Of a stretch of DNA of 64,000 nucleotides, positions 34,769-43,164 are shown piece after piece. The notes beneath the pieces are model-generated. The model was not told the origin of the DNA and searched no databases. It saw only the letters and a list, made by a program, of their open reading frames with translations. Numbering within the stretch: position 1 is the stretch's first letter; every line of letters starts with the position of its first letter. Source of the DNA: Actinoplanes cyaneus (GTDB lineage Bacteria; Actinomycetota; Actinomycetes; Mycobacteriales; Micromonosporaceae); the NCBI RefSeq assembly GCF_016862095.1, contig NZ_BOMH01000028.1, forward strand, positions 186,001-250,000. Direction: 5' to 3'. The position numbers and the translations under genes are program-made.

Positions 34769-35383
34769 TCCCCGCTCGAAGGCCGCGGCCACTGCCGCCG
34801 CGCGGTCCCTGACCCCCAGTTTCGCGTACGCGTGCAGCAGGTGCGTCTTCACGGTGGCCTCACTGATGAACAGTTTCCCGGCCGTCTCCCGGTTGCTGCA
34901 GCCGCGAGCGATCAGTGTCAGCACCTCGAGCTCCCGCTGGCTGAGCGGTTCCTTGTCGGGGGCGGGGGCCCGCAGCCGCCCCATCAGCCGTCCCGCGACC
35001 GCGGGTGACAGCACCGACTCGCCGCGGTCGGCGGCCACGACCGCCCGGAACAGCTCCTCGCGGGGCGCGTCCTTGAGCAGGTAACCGGTCGCTCCCGCCT
35101 TGATCGCCGGGAGCACGTCACTGTCGGTGTCGTACGTGGTCAGGACCAGGATTCGGGCCGCCGACCCGCTCTCCTTGAGCGACCGGATCGTGCTCACCCC
35201 GTCCATCACCGGCATCCGCAGGTCCATCAGGATCACGTCGGGGTTCACCGACGCGGCCACGGCGAGCGCCTCCCGCCCGTCGCCGGCCTCGCCGAGCACG
35301 GTGAACCGGTCGTCGCCGGCGAACATGCCCCGCAGCCCGTCCCGGACGACCGGATGATCGTCGACGATCAGCAGCCCGATCAC
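34751..35383 (-). CDS. NarL/LuxR-type response regulator
   Basis: A 210-residue regulator: receiver domain with DD at 8-9 and phospho-acceptor D54 (VILMDLRMPVMDG), then a LuxR HTH (LSQRELEVLTLIARGCSNRET, in part, about 145-205). It is the last gene of the ABC/kinase/regulator operon; its ATG overlaps the kinase stop by 4 bp. It overlaps the convergent NACHT gene by 18 bp. It probably activates the transporter genes upstream, as in DesKR- or LnrJK-like systems. Confidence 0.94.
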   Translation of the reverse strand: MIGLLIVDDHPVVRDGLRGMFAGDDRFTVLGEAGDGREALAVAASVNPDVILMDLRMPVMDGVSTIRSLKESGSAARILVLTTYDTDSDVLPAIKAGATGYLLKDAPREELFRAVVAADRGESVLSPAVAGRLMGRLRAPAPDKEPLSQRELEVLTLIARGCSNRETAGKLFISEATVKTHLLHAYAKLGVRDRAAAVAAAFERGLLGRD

Positions 35384-36627
35384 GCCGCACCACCGATCGC
35401 GATTGCCGGCACGCAGGCCGACAGCGCGGTCCCGTTGCCCGGCTCGGACTCCACCGCGAGCGTCCCGGCGATCCGGGCCAGCCGCTCCCGCATCGCCCTC
35501 AGCCCGAACCCGCCGTTCTCGGTGACCTCCCGCGGCTGTTCCGGCTCGAAGCCGTCGCCGTCGTCGCGCACGTCCAGGGTCACCAGATCCTCCATGTACG
35601 ACAGGGTCAGCCCGACCCGTCCCGCGTTGGCGTGCCGTGCGACGTTGGCGAGGGCCTCCTGCGCCGTACGCAGAAGGGTCGTCTCGATCTCGGGAAGCAG
35701 TCGCCGTGCCGTGCCGGTGAGGACGAGGTCCGCCCTGACCCCGTGCAGGCCGGACCAGGTCTCCACCACCTCGCCGAGCGCGGCGGGCAGGCCGGCGCCG
35801 TCGAGCTGCTGCGGGCGCAGCGCCTGCACCGAGCGGCGTGCTTCGGCGAGGCTCTCCCGGGCGAGGCGTTTCGCCGCGGTCAGGTGCCGTTCGCGCTCAC
35901 CGGGGTGCGCCTCGGCCGCTTCGAGCTGGGTGACGATGCCGGTCAGGCCCTGCGCCAGCACGTCGTGGATCTCGCCGGCCATCCGTTGCCGCTCGTCGAG
36001 CACGCCGGCCTCGTGGGCCTGGACGAGCAGCTGGGCGTGCAGGCCGGCGTTCTCCTTGAGCGCCTCCTCGAGCTTCGCGTTCGCCTCGGCCAGGCCGTCG
36101 ATCGTCTGGTCACGTCTCACGGCGTTGTCCATCTTCCGGCCTTCCAGCACCGTCATGGTGGCCGAGATGCCCGCGTTGAGCAGGAACAGGACGCCGAAGA
36201 GGACCATTCCGCCGGTGGATTGCAGGCTCACCCAGCCGCCGGACTGGGACGCCGCGGTGGTCACCGCGACGAACCCCGCGCCGACCACCTGCCACCAGCC
36301 CGGCAGCGCGTAGACGGTGTAGAGGTAGCCGGTCCAGACGAAGAACCCGAAGAGCGGGCTGCACCAGACCAGTGCCGCGCTCAGCAGGATCAGGAACGCG
36401 AAGAGCACTGCCGACGGCCACCGGCGGTAGAACGCGATCGGCAGGAGGCGGAACGTCAGGACCCAGAGCATGCTGAGCGCGACCACGACCAGGGTCGTGG
36501 GCATCCGCTCCTGGTTCAGCCCGGAGCCCTGGGCGATCCAGGCGAGCACGGTCGCGGCGGCCAGCAGAGCGAACGAGACCGCGGTGAGTTTCTGCGTGTT
36601 CCACTCGGTCCGGATGCTCTCTTGCAT
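35380..36627 (-). CDS. NarL-family sensor histidine kinase
   Basis: A 415-residue kinase with five or six transmembrane helices (about 15-155) and no large extracytoplasmic loop, a coiled linker, and HisKA_3 with phospho-acceptor H221 (AGEIHDVLAQGL). HATPase motifs follow (EALANVARHANAG; DDGDGFE; GGFGLRAMRERL). A sensor without an outer domain next to an ABC exporter often detects transport flux or membrane stress. GGGGGAG precedes the ATG. Overlaps the regulator gene by 4 bp. Confidence 0.93.
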   Translation of the reverse strand: MQESIRTEWNTQKLTAVSFALLAAATVLAWIAQGSGLNQERMPTTLVVVALSMLWVLTFRLLPIAFYRRWPSAVLFAFLILLSAALVWCSPLFGFFVWTGYLYTVYALPGWWQVVGAGFVAVTTAASQSGGWVSLQSTGGMVLFGVLFLLNAGISATMTVLEGRKMDNAVRRDQTIDGLAEANAKLEEALKENAGLHAQLLVQAHEAGVLDERQRMAGEIHDVLAQGLTGIVTQLEAAEAHPGERERHLTAAKRLARESLAEARRSVQALRPQQLDGAGLPAALGEVVETWSGLHGVRADLVLTGTARRLLPEIETTLLRTAQEALANVARHANAGRVGLTLSYMEDLVTLDVRDDGDGFEPEQPREVTENGGFGLRAMRERLARIAGTLAVESEPGNGTALSACVPAIAIGGAA

Positions 36628-36658
36628 CGACGCTCCCCCTTCTGCGTCCGTCCAGTCT

Positions 36659-36734
36659 GTCAGGTCCAGCGGAAGGAACGCGCGGCCCGGAGTCCGGTCA
36701 GGTCCAGCGGAAGAGACGCGCGGCCCCGAGTCCG
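36659..36734 (-). repeat. 38-bp duplication of the ABC permease gene 3' end
   Basis: 36697-36734 contains the last codons and stop (complement 36698-36700) of the permease gene; 36659-36696 is a copy with 3 mismatches in 38 placed just downstream, in the 70-bp spacer before the kinase gene. Each copy starts GTCAGGTCCAGCGGAAG. Confidence 0.9.
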
Positions 36735-37438
36735 AAGAGGATCAGGTAGCCGAGCAGGACGACGGCGGAGAGCCAGTTCGGCCAGGTCCCGCTCATCGCG
36801 TCGTGCAGGGCCCGCTCGCCGGCACCCATCGGGGTGAAGTCGCCGATCCGCTGCACCCAGTCGGGCATGAACTCGCGCGGCGTCCACAGCCCGGCGAAGA
36901 ACATCGACGGGAAGAACAGCAGCGTGCCGACGGCGTTGCCGGCCTTGCCGGTGGGAACCAGCGCGGCGATCAGCAGCCCGATCGCGAACACCCCGAGGGC
37001 GCAGAGCAGGAAGGCCAGCACGAAGCCGGGGAAGTTCTCGGCGAGCGGCACGTCGTAGACGGCGTACCCGACCGTGATGCACAGCGCCGAGGACACCAGC
37101 GCTATCAGCACCGACGCCGTCAACTGCGCGGCGAGCAGGGTGATCGGCCGGACCGGGGTGGTGGCGATGCGGCGCAGGACACCCCGTTCGCGGTAGGTGG
37201 CCAGCACCATCGGCAGGACCTGCAGACCGATCATGGCCAGGGACAGGGCGACCGCGATGCCGACGTAGACGTCGATCGTGCGCAGGCCGTTCAGCTCCGG
37301 CGACGGATCGCGGAAGACCTTGATGCTGCCCAGGATGGCGACCAGGATCGTCGGGAACAGCAGTGAGAAGAAGGCGCCGACCGGCTCGCGGAGGAAGAGC
37401 TTGATCTCGGTACGCGTGAGCTTGGCGAAGATGGTCAT
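36698..37438 (-). CDS. ABC-2 type transporter permease
   Basis: A 246-residue membrane subunit with six helices. It starts KLTRTEIKLFLREPVGAFFSL (in part), the amphipathic start typical of ABC-2 exporters, and has ATTPVRPITLLAAQ and MFFAGLWTPREFMPDWVQ (in part) in the expected places. It would export a drug, lipid or peptide with the ATPase encoded just upstream. ATG 37438 has GGGGAG five bases before it; GTG 37444 overlaps the ATPase stop and is the alternative. Confidence 0.92.
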   Translation of the reverse strand: MTIFAKLTRTEIKLFLREPVGAFFSLLFPTILVAILGSIKVFRDPSPELNGLRTIDVYVGIAVALSLAMIGLQVLPMVLATYRERGVLRRIATTPVRPITLLAAQLTASVLIALVSSALCITVGYAVYDVPLAENFPGFVLAFLLCALGVFAIGLLIAALVPTGKAGNAVGTLLFFPSMFFAGLWTPREFMPDWVQRIGDFTPMGAGERALHDAMSGTWPNWLSAVVLLGYLILFGLGAARLFRWT

Positions 37439-37440
37439 GG

Positions 37441-38343
37441 TCACTCCCCGTCGGTGTGGCCGGTCAGGCGGACGAAAGCGTCGTCGAGGCTGGCCTGTTC
37501 CAGGCGCAACTCTTTCGCGACGATCTGGTGGACGGCGAGGACCGTGCTCACCGCGTGCAGCAGGTTGCCGGTGCCGACCACCTCGACGCGGCCGCCCGTG
37601 TGACGCACCTCCCGCACCTCGGGAAGTGCCGTGAGCAGGGTGTCGTCGAGCGGCTTGTCCGGGCGGAAGCGGATCGTCTGCTCGGCCTCGGCGTGCTCGA
37701 CCAGGCCGGCCGGGGTGTCCAGCGCGATGACGGCACCCCTGTCGATCACCGCGATCCGGTCACAGAGCCGCTCGGCCTCCTCCATGAAGTGCGTCACCAG
37801 CACGACCGTGACGCCGCGGTCGCGGACCGACTCGATCAGGTCCCAGGTGTCGCGGCGGGCGGCCGGGTCCAGCCCGGTGGTCAGCTCGTCCAGGATCGCG
37901 ACCCGCGGGTTGCCGATCAGCGCCAGGGCGATCGAGAGACGCTGTTTCTGACCCCCGGAGAGTTTCCCGTACGGCGTACGCAGCTTGTCGGCGAGACCGA
38001 GCTCGGCGGCGAGCGCCCGCCAGTCGGCCGGGTCGCGGTAGAACGCGCTGTAGAGATCGAGGGCTTCCCGGACCGTCAGCTTCTCCTGGAGCTGGGACTC
38101 CTGGAGTTGCACCCCGACCTCGGCGCGCAGCGCGGGATCGCGCGGCGAGCGGCCGAGCACCGTGATGTCGCCGCTGTCCGGCGTCCGCAGCCCGGCGACG
38201 CACTCGACGGTGGTGGTCTTACCGGCGCCGTTCGGGCCCAGAATGCCGAAGATCTCGCCGGGCTCGACGGCGAACGACACGTCGCGCACCGCGACCGTGT
38301 CCCCGTAACGTTTGCTGAGGTTGCTGACCTCGATGACTGCCAT
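37441..38343 (-). CDS. ABC transporter ATP-binding protein
   Basis: A 300-residue ATPase subunit of a drug-export type ABC transporter. Walker A GPNGAGKTTTVE (about 37-48), a QLQESQLQEKLTV Q-loop region, the signature LSGGQKQR, Walker B VAILDELTTGLDP (Glu and Asp present) and the switch His in VTHFMEEAE. ATG 38343 is chosen because the domain begins there; the frame is open 22 codons upstream. It is the first gene of the operon ATPase, permease, kinase, regulator. Confidence 0.95.
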   Translation of the reverse strand: MAVIEVSNLSKRYGDTVAVRDVSFAVEPGEIFGILGPNGAGKTTTVECVAGLRTPDSGDITVLGRSPRDPALRAEVGVQLQESQLQEKLTVREALDLYSAFYRDPADWRALAAELGLADKLRTPYGKLSGGQKQRLSIALALIGNPRVAILDELTTGLDPAARRDTWDLIESVRDRGVTVVLVTHFMEEAERLCDRIAVIDRGAVIALDTPAGLVEHAEAEQTIRFRPDKPLDDTLLTALPEVREVRHTGGRVEVVGTGNLLHAVSTVLAVHQIVAKELRLEQASLDDAFVRLTGHTDGE

Positions 38344-38393
38344 GCATTCAGCGTCGCGGACCAGCGGGCGCCGCGAATCGACCAGCGAGCGAG

Positions 38394-38425
38394 CTCCTCC
38401 ATCCACCAACCGGTGGATGGAGGAG
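38394..38425. promoter_or_regulatory. Perfect 14-bp inverted repeat upstream of the ABC operon
   Basis: CTCCTCCATCCACC (38394-38407) and GGTGGATGGAGGAG (38412-38425) with a 4-base loop. It lies 51 bp upstream of the ATPase start and 6 bp after the glycosyltransferase stop. It could be the glycosyltransferase terminator (no T-run) or a regulator-binding site for the transporter operon. Confidence 0.6.
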
Positions 38426-38431
38426 TAGGAC

Positions 38432-39625
38432 TCAGGCCACCGCTTCCGGTTCCGCCTCGGCCGGCCGGCGCAGCCCGGTGACCGCTGAGTAGACCGAGCC
38501 GACCTGCGCGGCCACCCGCTTCCACGAGTACGCCTGACGGGCCCGGTCGAGCGCCGCCGTCGCGTACGTGAATCGCCGGACCTTGTCGTTGATCAGCCGG
38601 CGGACCGCGCCGCCCAGCGCCCGCGGGTCGCGGGCCGGCACCAGATCGCCGGTCAGGCCGTCGACGACGGTCTCGGTCAGCCCGCCGACCGCGGTGCCGA
38701 TCACCGGCACGCCACAGGCCATCGCCTCCAGCGCGGACTGCTCGAACTGCTCCTGCCACGGCGCGGCGACCAGCAGGTCGGCCGATCGGTACCAGCTCGG
38801 CATGTCCCGGTGCGGCACCGCGCCGACCAGCCGGAACCGGTCGGCGACCTGGAACTTCTCGGCCAGCGCGCGCAGCGACTTCGCGCCCGGGTCACCGCTG
38901 AGCTGATCGGCCGGCGGGCCGCCGACCACGACCACCTCGGCGCCGGGGACGTAGCGCATCGCCTGGATGACGTCGCCGTACCCCTTGTGCTCGACGAGTT
39001 TGCCGACCGACAGGATGCGCGGGCGTTCCGGGTCGCGCGGCGCGGCCGGCCCCTCCGGGGTGAACCGCTCGCTGTCGACGCCGGCCGGGACGACGGTCAG
39101 CTGGGCCCGCGGCACCCCGATCCGGACCAGGCCGAGCAACTCGTCCTGGCTCTGCGCGACCACCCGGTCGACGGCGCGGCCCAGCGCCCGCTCGTAACCG
39201 GTGCGCGACGGGCCGGCGGTGCTCGGCTGGATCGCGCCGATCTCGTGGAACGACTGCACGACCGGGATGTTGAGCTGCTTGGCTGCGGTGACCGCGGCCA
39301 GGCCGCTGGTCCAGTAGTGGGCGTGCACGACGTCCGGCGTCCAGCCGTCGCGCTGCCAGTGCTCCTCGAGCCGGCGGGCGAACTCCGCCATGTGCGGGAG
39401 CAGTTCCTCGGAGGGCGCGGGGCGGGGCGGGCCGGCCGTGATCTGGATGACCCGCACGCCGTCCGTGCCCGGGGCGACCTCGACGAGGCCGGGATCGGTC
39501 CGGCGGGTGTAGACCCGCACTTCGTGCCCGAGATCGGCGAGCGCCTTGGACAGGTCGGCGACGTGGGCGTGCTGGTCGCCCCCGCCGAGCGGGCTGGCGT
39601 GCTCGGAGATCATCGCAATCCGCAC
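38432..39625 (-). CDS. GT4 family glycosyltransferase
   Basis: A 397-residue retaining glycosyltransferase of the GT-B fold. N-terminal half: ISEHASPLGGGDQHAHVADL (glycine-rich loop), DVVHAHYWTSG; C-terminal half: ILSVGKLVEHKGYGDVI and EQSALEAMACGVPVIGTAVG, the sugar-nucleotide E-x7-E motif. It resembles MshA-like or sucrose-phosphate-synthase-like enzymes; donor and acceptor are unknown. GTG at 39625 is chosen for AGGAGA 5-6 bases upstream. The 223-bp spacer to 39848 includes a broken inverted repeat (GCAACG/CGTTGC, 39650-39680) and nothing else clear. Confidence 0.9.
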   Translation of the reverse strand: MRIAMISEHASPLGGGDQHAHVADLSKALADLGHEVRVYTRRTDPGLVEVAPGTDGVRVIQITAGPPRPAPSEELLPHMAEFARRLEEHWQRDGWTPDVVHAHYWTSGLAAVTAAKQLNIPVVQSFHEIGAIQPSTAGPSRTGYERALGRAVDRVVAQSQDELLGLVRIGVPRAQLTVVPAGVDSERFTPEGPAAPRDPERPRILSVGKLVEHKGYGDVIQAMRYVPGAEVVVVGGPPADQLSGDPGAKSLRALAEKFQVADRFRLVGAVPHRDMPSWYRSADLLVAAPWQEQFEQSALEAMACGVPVIGTAVGGLTETVVDGLTGDLVPARDPRALGGAVRRLINDKVRRFTYATAALDRARQAYSWKRVAAQVGSVYSAVTGLRRPAEAEPEAVA

Positions 39626-39848
39626 GGGGTCTCCTAAGGCGACGGGAAAAGCAACGGTGACAACGGCGTGTTTCGTTGCCCGTCGACCTCCAGCGTAAAC
39701 ATCCCGACCAGTCACGACCGGTGGTTCGCGCTCAGCCACCGGCCCGGCACGGTGCTCGCCGTGGCGGACGGCTCCCGCCGGCGACGGCTCCGGCCCGCGT
39801 CGTGCACCGCGGCCGTTACGACGCGGATCCGCCGGGTAAGACAACAGG

Positions 39849-40286
39849 GTGGCTATCGTGACCCGCACCATCCAGGCCCCGCCCGAGCGCGTCTTCGCCG
39901 TCCTCGCCGACGGCTGGACGTACAGCGACTGGGTGGTCGGCACCACCCACATCCGCAACGTCGAGGAGTCCTGGCCGAAGGTCGGCTCCCGCCTGCACCA
40001 CAAGGCCGGCCCGTGGCCGCTCTCGCTGCACGACTCCTCGACCGTCCTGGAGTGCGTCCCCGATCGGCAGCTCAAGATCCGGGCCGGGTTGTGGCCGCTG
40101 GGCGAGGCGATCGTCAACATCGTCCTGGAGCCGGAGGCCGGAAACCGCACCCGGGTCGTGATGCACGAGGACTTCCAGTCGGGTCCCCTGCTCTGGGTCC
40201 GCAACAAGATCAACGACCTGGTGCTGCACCAGCGCAACGTCGAAGCCCTGCGCCGCCTCGCCGACATCGCCGAGTCACGGGCCTGA
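39849..40286 (+). CDS. SRPBCC family protein
   Basis: A 145-residue helix-grip (Bet v1/START-like) protein: AIVTRTIQAPPERVFAVLAD begins with the usual first strand and helix, and the C-terminal helix QRNVEALRRLADIAES closes the cavity. Ligand unknown. GTG 39849 is used; GTG 39858 with CAGGG upstream is possible. Transcribed toward the CrtI-like gene and separated from it by a hairpin and repeats. Confidence 0.85.
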   Translation: MAIVTRTIQAPPERVFAVLADGWTYSDWVVGTTHIRNVEESWPKVGSRLHHKAGPWPLSLHDSSTVLECVPDRQLKIRAGLWPLGEAIVNIVLEPEAGNRTRVVMHEDFQSGPLLWVRNKINDLVLHQRNVEALRRLADIAESRA

Positions 40287-40288
40287 CG

Positions 40289-40348
40289 CTCCTGCCGGCA
40301 GGGGCTCGGCCCCCACCGGCAGGACGCCGCCCCTACCGGTAGATCGCC
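40289..40348. repeat. 20-bp tandem repeats spanning the CrtI-like stop, forming a hairpin
   Basis: 40309-40328 and 40329-40348 match at 16 of 20 positions; the second contains the stop (CTA, 40333-40335) and last codons of the minus-strand gene. 40289-40308 is a weaker third copy. The first two also form a stem: CCTGCCGG (40291-40298) with CCGGCAGG (40316-40323) and inner GGGGC/GCCCC, a likely terminator between the convergent genes. Confidence 0.65.
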
Positions 40349-41922
40349 CGCTGCAGGCCGCTGATCACCATCCGGTACGCGTCGCCGGTCAGCCCGCGGT
40401 CCCGGGCCAGCGCCGCCCGGGCCGCGTTCGCGCCCGGCGCCCCGTGCACGCCACCCCCGGGGTGCGCCGACGAGCTGCCCATGAACAGGCGGTCGACAGG
40501 CGTGTCCGCGCGCCCCAGCCCCGGGATCGGCCGGAAGAACAGCTGCTGGAACGCCGCCGACGTCCCCCCGCCGAGCGCGCCGCCCACGAGGGACGGGTTC
40601 TCCCGCTCCAGGTCGCCGGGAGCGAAGACGTTGCGTCCCACGATCAGCGAGCGGAACCCGGGCGCCTGCTCCTCGACGACCGCTTCCATCCGCTCGACGT
40701 GCGCCGCGATCTGGTCGGCCGGCCAGTCCCTGCGGTGCGGGAGGTGGGTGTAGGCCCACGCGCTCTCCGTCCCCTCCGGTGACCGCGAGGGATCAGACGT
40801 CGTCATCTGCCCGAAGAGCAGGAACGGGTGGTCGGGAACCTCCCCGGTGGCGATCTTCGCGGCGTACCGCGTCAGGCCGTCGAGATCCGCGCCGAGGTGC
40901 ACCGTGCCGGAGCCGGCGACCTCCGGGTTCTTCCACGGGATCCGGCCGGAGAGGGCCCAGTCGACCTTCACGGTCGCCCCGTCCCAGCGGAAGTGCGCGA
41001 GGTCCTCCAGCATCCGCCCGGGCAGCCACCGCTCGTCGACCAGGTCGAGGAAGAGCGCCGGCGCCGGCACGTCCGCGATCACCGCGCGGCGGGCCCGCCA
41101 GTCCCGCCCGTCCGCGGTCCGGACGCCCATCGCCTGCCCGCGCGCCACCAGCACCCGGCTCACCGGTGCCTGGTAGACGATCTCACCGCCCCGCGAGCGC
41201 AGCCTGTCGACCAGCGCGGACGTCAGCTTCCCCGCCCCACCGACCGGCACCGGCCAGCCCACCTCCTGCCCGAGCATGGACAGCAGCCAGCCGTAGACCC
41301 CGCCGCCGGCCTCCTCCGGCGACAGGTCGGTGTGCAGCGCGCAGCCGGCGAGCAGCACCCGCGCCCCCTCACCGGCGAACAGCTCGGAGCCCAGCTCCCG
41401 CGCGGAGAGCACGAGCCGGCGCGCCAGCCGCAGCGTCTCGCCGGTGCCCAGCTGCCGCACCAGGCCCAGGCCGGTCCGGACCGGCGGGAACGGGCGAAGG
41501 ATCGCCTCCAGCATGCGAGGGGAGACGGCGGCCCAGTCGTCGTACGCGGAAAGCCATTTCTCGCCGTCGCCGGGCGCGAACGCCTCCATCGACGCCATCG
41601 TCGCCCGCAGGTCACGGCTCACCGTGGCGGCCCGCCCGTCGGGCAGCAGGTGACTGAAAACGTTCGGCGCGTGCGCCCAGCTCAGCCCGAACCGCTCCAG
41701 CTCCAGCTCGCGCAGCACCGGCGAGGCGTAACCGAGTGGGTAGAACGCGCTGAACAGGTCCGACAGGTAACCGGGCGCGGTGATCTCGCCGGATCGCACC
41801 GCCCCACCGGGATCACCCGTCGCCTCCAGCACCCGGACCGACCACCCCGCGTCGGCCAGCAGATTCGCTGCCACCAATCCGTTGTGCCCAGCACCGACGA
41901 TCACCGCATCAACCGTGTCCAC
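40333..41922 (-). CDS. Phytoene desaturase-like FAD oxidoreductase
   Basis: A 529-residue CrtI/COG1233-type amine-oxidase-fold protein. The N-terminal dinucleotide fingerprint VIVGAGHNGLVAANLLADAG (residues 8-27) is intact, and the C-terminal GSSSAHPGGGVHGAPG segment (about 483-498) is the conserved FAD-contacting motif. Such proteins include carotenoid desaturases and isomerases and many of unknown substrate; no other carotenoid genes are seen nearby, so the role is open. It has no signal peptide. Confidence 0.9.
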   Translation of the reverse strand: MDTVDAVIVGAGHNGLVAANLLADAGWSVRVLEATGDPGGAVRSGEITAPGYLSDLFSAFYPLGYASPVLRELELERFGLSWAHAPNVFSHLLPDGRAATVSRDLRATMASMEAFAPGDGEKWLSAYDDWAAVSPRMLEAILRPFPPVRTGLGLVRQLGTGETLRLARRLVLSARELGSELFAGEGARVLLAGCALHTDLSPEEAGGGVYGWLLSMLGQEVGWPVPVGGAGKLTSALVDRLRSRGGEIVYQAPVSRVLVARGQAMGVRTADGRDWRARRAVIADVPAPALFLDLVDERWLPGRMLEDLAHFRWDGATVKVDWALSGRIPWKNPEVAGSGTVHLGADLDGLTRYAAKIATGEVPDHPFLLFGQMTTSDPSRSPEGTESAWAYTHLPHRRDWPADQIAAHVERMEAVVEEQAPGFRSLIVGRNVFAPGDLERENPSLVGGALGGGTSAAFQQLFFRPIPGLGRADTPVDRLFMGSSSAHPGGGVHGAPGANAARAALARDRGLTGDAYRMVISGLQRAIYR

Positions 41923-41973
41923 ATTCGCACGTTAGCCACGTTTAGCCCCCAACGGCGAGGGCACCCCGCAATC

Positions 41974-42375
41974 ATGGAACGGGGAAACAGCAAGCACGGC
42001 ACGGTGCTCGACGAGCAGATGGCCCAGGAGGTGCGGGGCAGCCTGCAAGGCGTCGCCGGTGGCCGCGCAGAAGAATGGCATACGCCCGAACCGGCCGGTG
42101 AAGACCAGCCGCGGGTCACCATCGCGCCCAACGGCGACTTCGGCCGGGGCATCCCGAACGGTGTGGGCAGCGCCCAGGGCGAGGCGATGAGCCGGTTCGG
42201 GAGCTTCCTCGGCAGGAACGCCTTCCCGGGCGACCGCGAGGCGCTGGAGGCGTCAGCGCGCAGTATGAGCGCTCCCGACGATGTCCTGCGGCGCATCGCG
42301 TCGCTGCCCGAGGGCAGGACGTTCGTGAACACCGCCGAGGCATGGCACGCGAGCGGAGAAGGAGGAACCACGTGA
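41974..42375 (+). CDS. DUF2795 protein
   Basis: A 133-residue, mostly polar protein. The C-terminal part (APDDVLRRIASLPEGRTFVN, about residues 103-122) fits the DUF2795 pattern, and the start (MERGNSKHG ... EEWHTPEPAGEDQP) matches actinobacterial members. ATG 41974. Function unknown. It is coupled to the following SRPBCC gene by a 4-bp GTGA overlap, suggesting joint synthesis. Confidence 0.8.
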   Translation: MERGNSKHGTVLDEQMAQEVRGSLQGVAGGRAEEWHTPEPAGEDQPRVTIAPNGDFGRGIPNGVGSAQGEAMSRFGSFLGRNAFPGDREALEASARSMSAPDDVLRRIASLPEGRTFVNTAEAWHASGEGGTT

Positions 42376-42836
42376 GCACGGTCACCGAGTTCGTCGACGT
42401 CAACGTCCCGGTCCGCACCTGCTACGACCAGTGGACCCAGTTCGAGGAGTTCCCGCGCTTCATGGAGGGCGTGGAGGAGATCAAGCAGCTCGACGACACC
42501 CACACGCACTGGAAGACCAAGATCGCCGGGATCGAGCGCGAATTCGACGCGACGATCACCGAGCAGCTCCCGGACGAGCGCGTCGCCTGGACCGCCACCG
42601 AGGGCGAGAAGCAGGCCGGCGTCGTCACGTTCCACCGCCTGGACGACACGCACACCCGGGTCACGGTCCAGATCGACTTCGACCCGCAGGGCTTCGTGGA
42701 GACCGCCGGCGACAAGCTCGGCGTCGTCGACCGCCGGGTCAAGGGCGATCTGCACCGCTTCAAGGAGTTCATCGAGAGCCGCGGCGGCATTACGACCGGC
42801 GCGTGGCGCGGCCAGGTCGACCGTCCCGGTGCCTGA
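42372..42836 (+). CDS. SRPBCC (polyketide cyclase-like) protein
   Basis: A 154-residue START-like protein of the COG8 cyclase/dehydrase group: VTEFVDVNVPVRTCYDQWTQ (first strand and helix), FPRFMEGVEEI, and DRRVKGDLHRFKEFIESRGG (C-terminal helix). GTG 42372 has AAGGAGG about 6 bases upstream and overlaps the DUF2795 stop. Members are often stress-induced with general function unknown. A hairpin terminator follows. Confidence 0.88.
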   Translation: MSTVTEFVDVNVPVRTCYDQWTQFEEFPRFMEGVEEIKQLDDTHTHWKTKIAGIEREFDATITEQLPDERVAWTATEGEKQAGVVTFHRLDDTHTRVTVQIDFDPQGFVETAGDKLGVVDRRVKGDLHRFKEFIESRGGITTGAWRGQVDRPGA

Positions 42837-42856
42837 TCACCCCGTCCTCTCGTCGA

Positions 42857-42882
42857 GACGGCCGTCCCGCGGGGCGGCCGTC
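42857..42882 (+). terminator. Probable terminator of the DUF2795-SRPBCC pair
   Basis: GACGGCCG (42857-42864) pairs with CGGCCGTC (42875-42882), with inner CCC/GGG pairing and one bulged T, followed by GCTTTGCG. It lies 21 bp after the SRPBCC stop. Confidence 0.65.
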
Positions 42883-42984
42883 GCTTTGCGATCAACCCCC
42901 TTTGCGCGTACGCCGTGAGCCCGCGCTCCTCAATCCGCCGCCGGGCTGCCGTTTCGCGGGCCATCGCGCGGGTACGCCGAAGTC

Positions 42985-43164
42985 ATGACTGATCGACCCG
43001 AAGGCGTTTGGCGCGACGAAGAGAAGCTGCCGCTGAGCGACCTCAAGCAGGCCATGGCCACCTGGGACACCGACGGGCAGAACGAGCCGAACGACAACGA
43101 CACCGGCAACCAGCCCGGCGACGACGTGCGGCCCAGCACCGTGGGACCCAGCGGACCGCAGTGA
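42985..43164 (+). CDS. Small acidic hypothetical protein, 59 residues
   Basis: ATG 42985 to TGA 43162-43164. The first half (RPEGVWRDEEKLPLSDLKQ) looks ordered; the second is Asp/Asn/Gly/Pro-rich and probably disordered. A weak GAAG precedes the start. No family recognised. The coding claim rests on frame length, composition and fit between flanking genes; it abuts the next stop codon. Confidence 0.5.
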   Translation: MTDRPEGVWRDEEKLPLSDLKQAMATWDTDGQNEPNDNDTGNQPGDDVRPSTVGPSGPQ

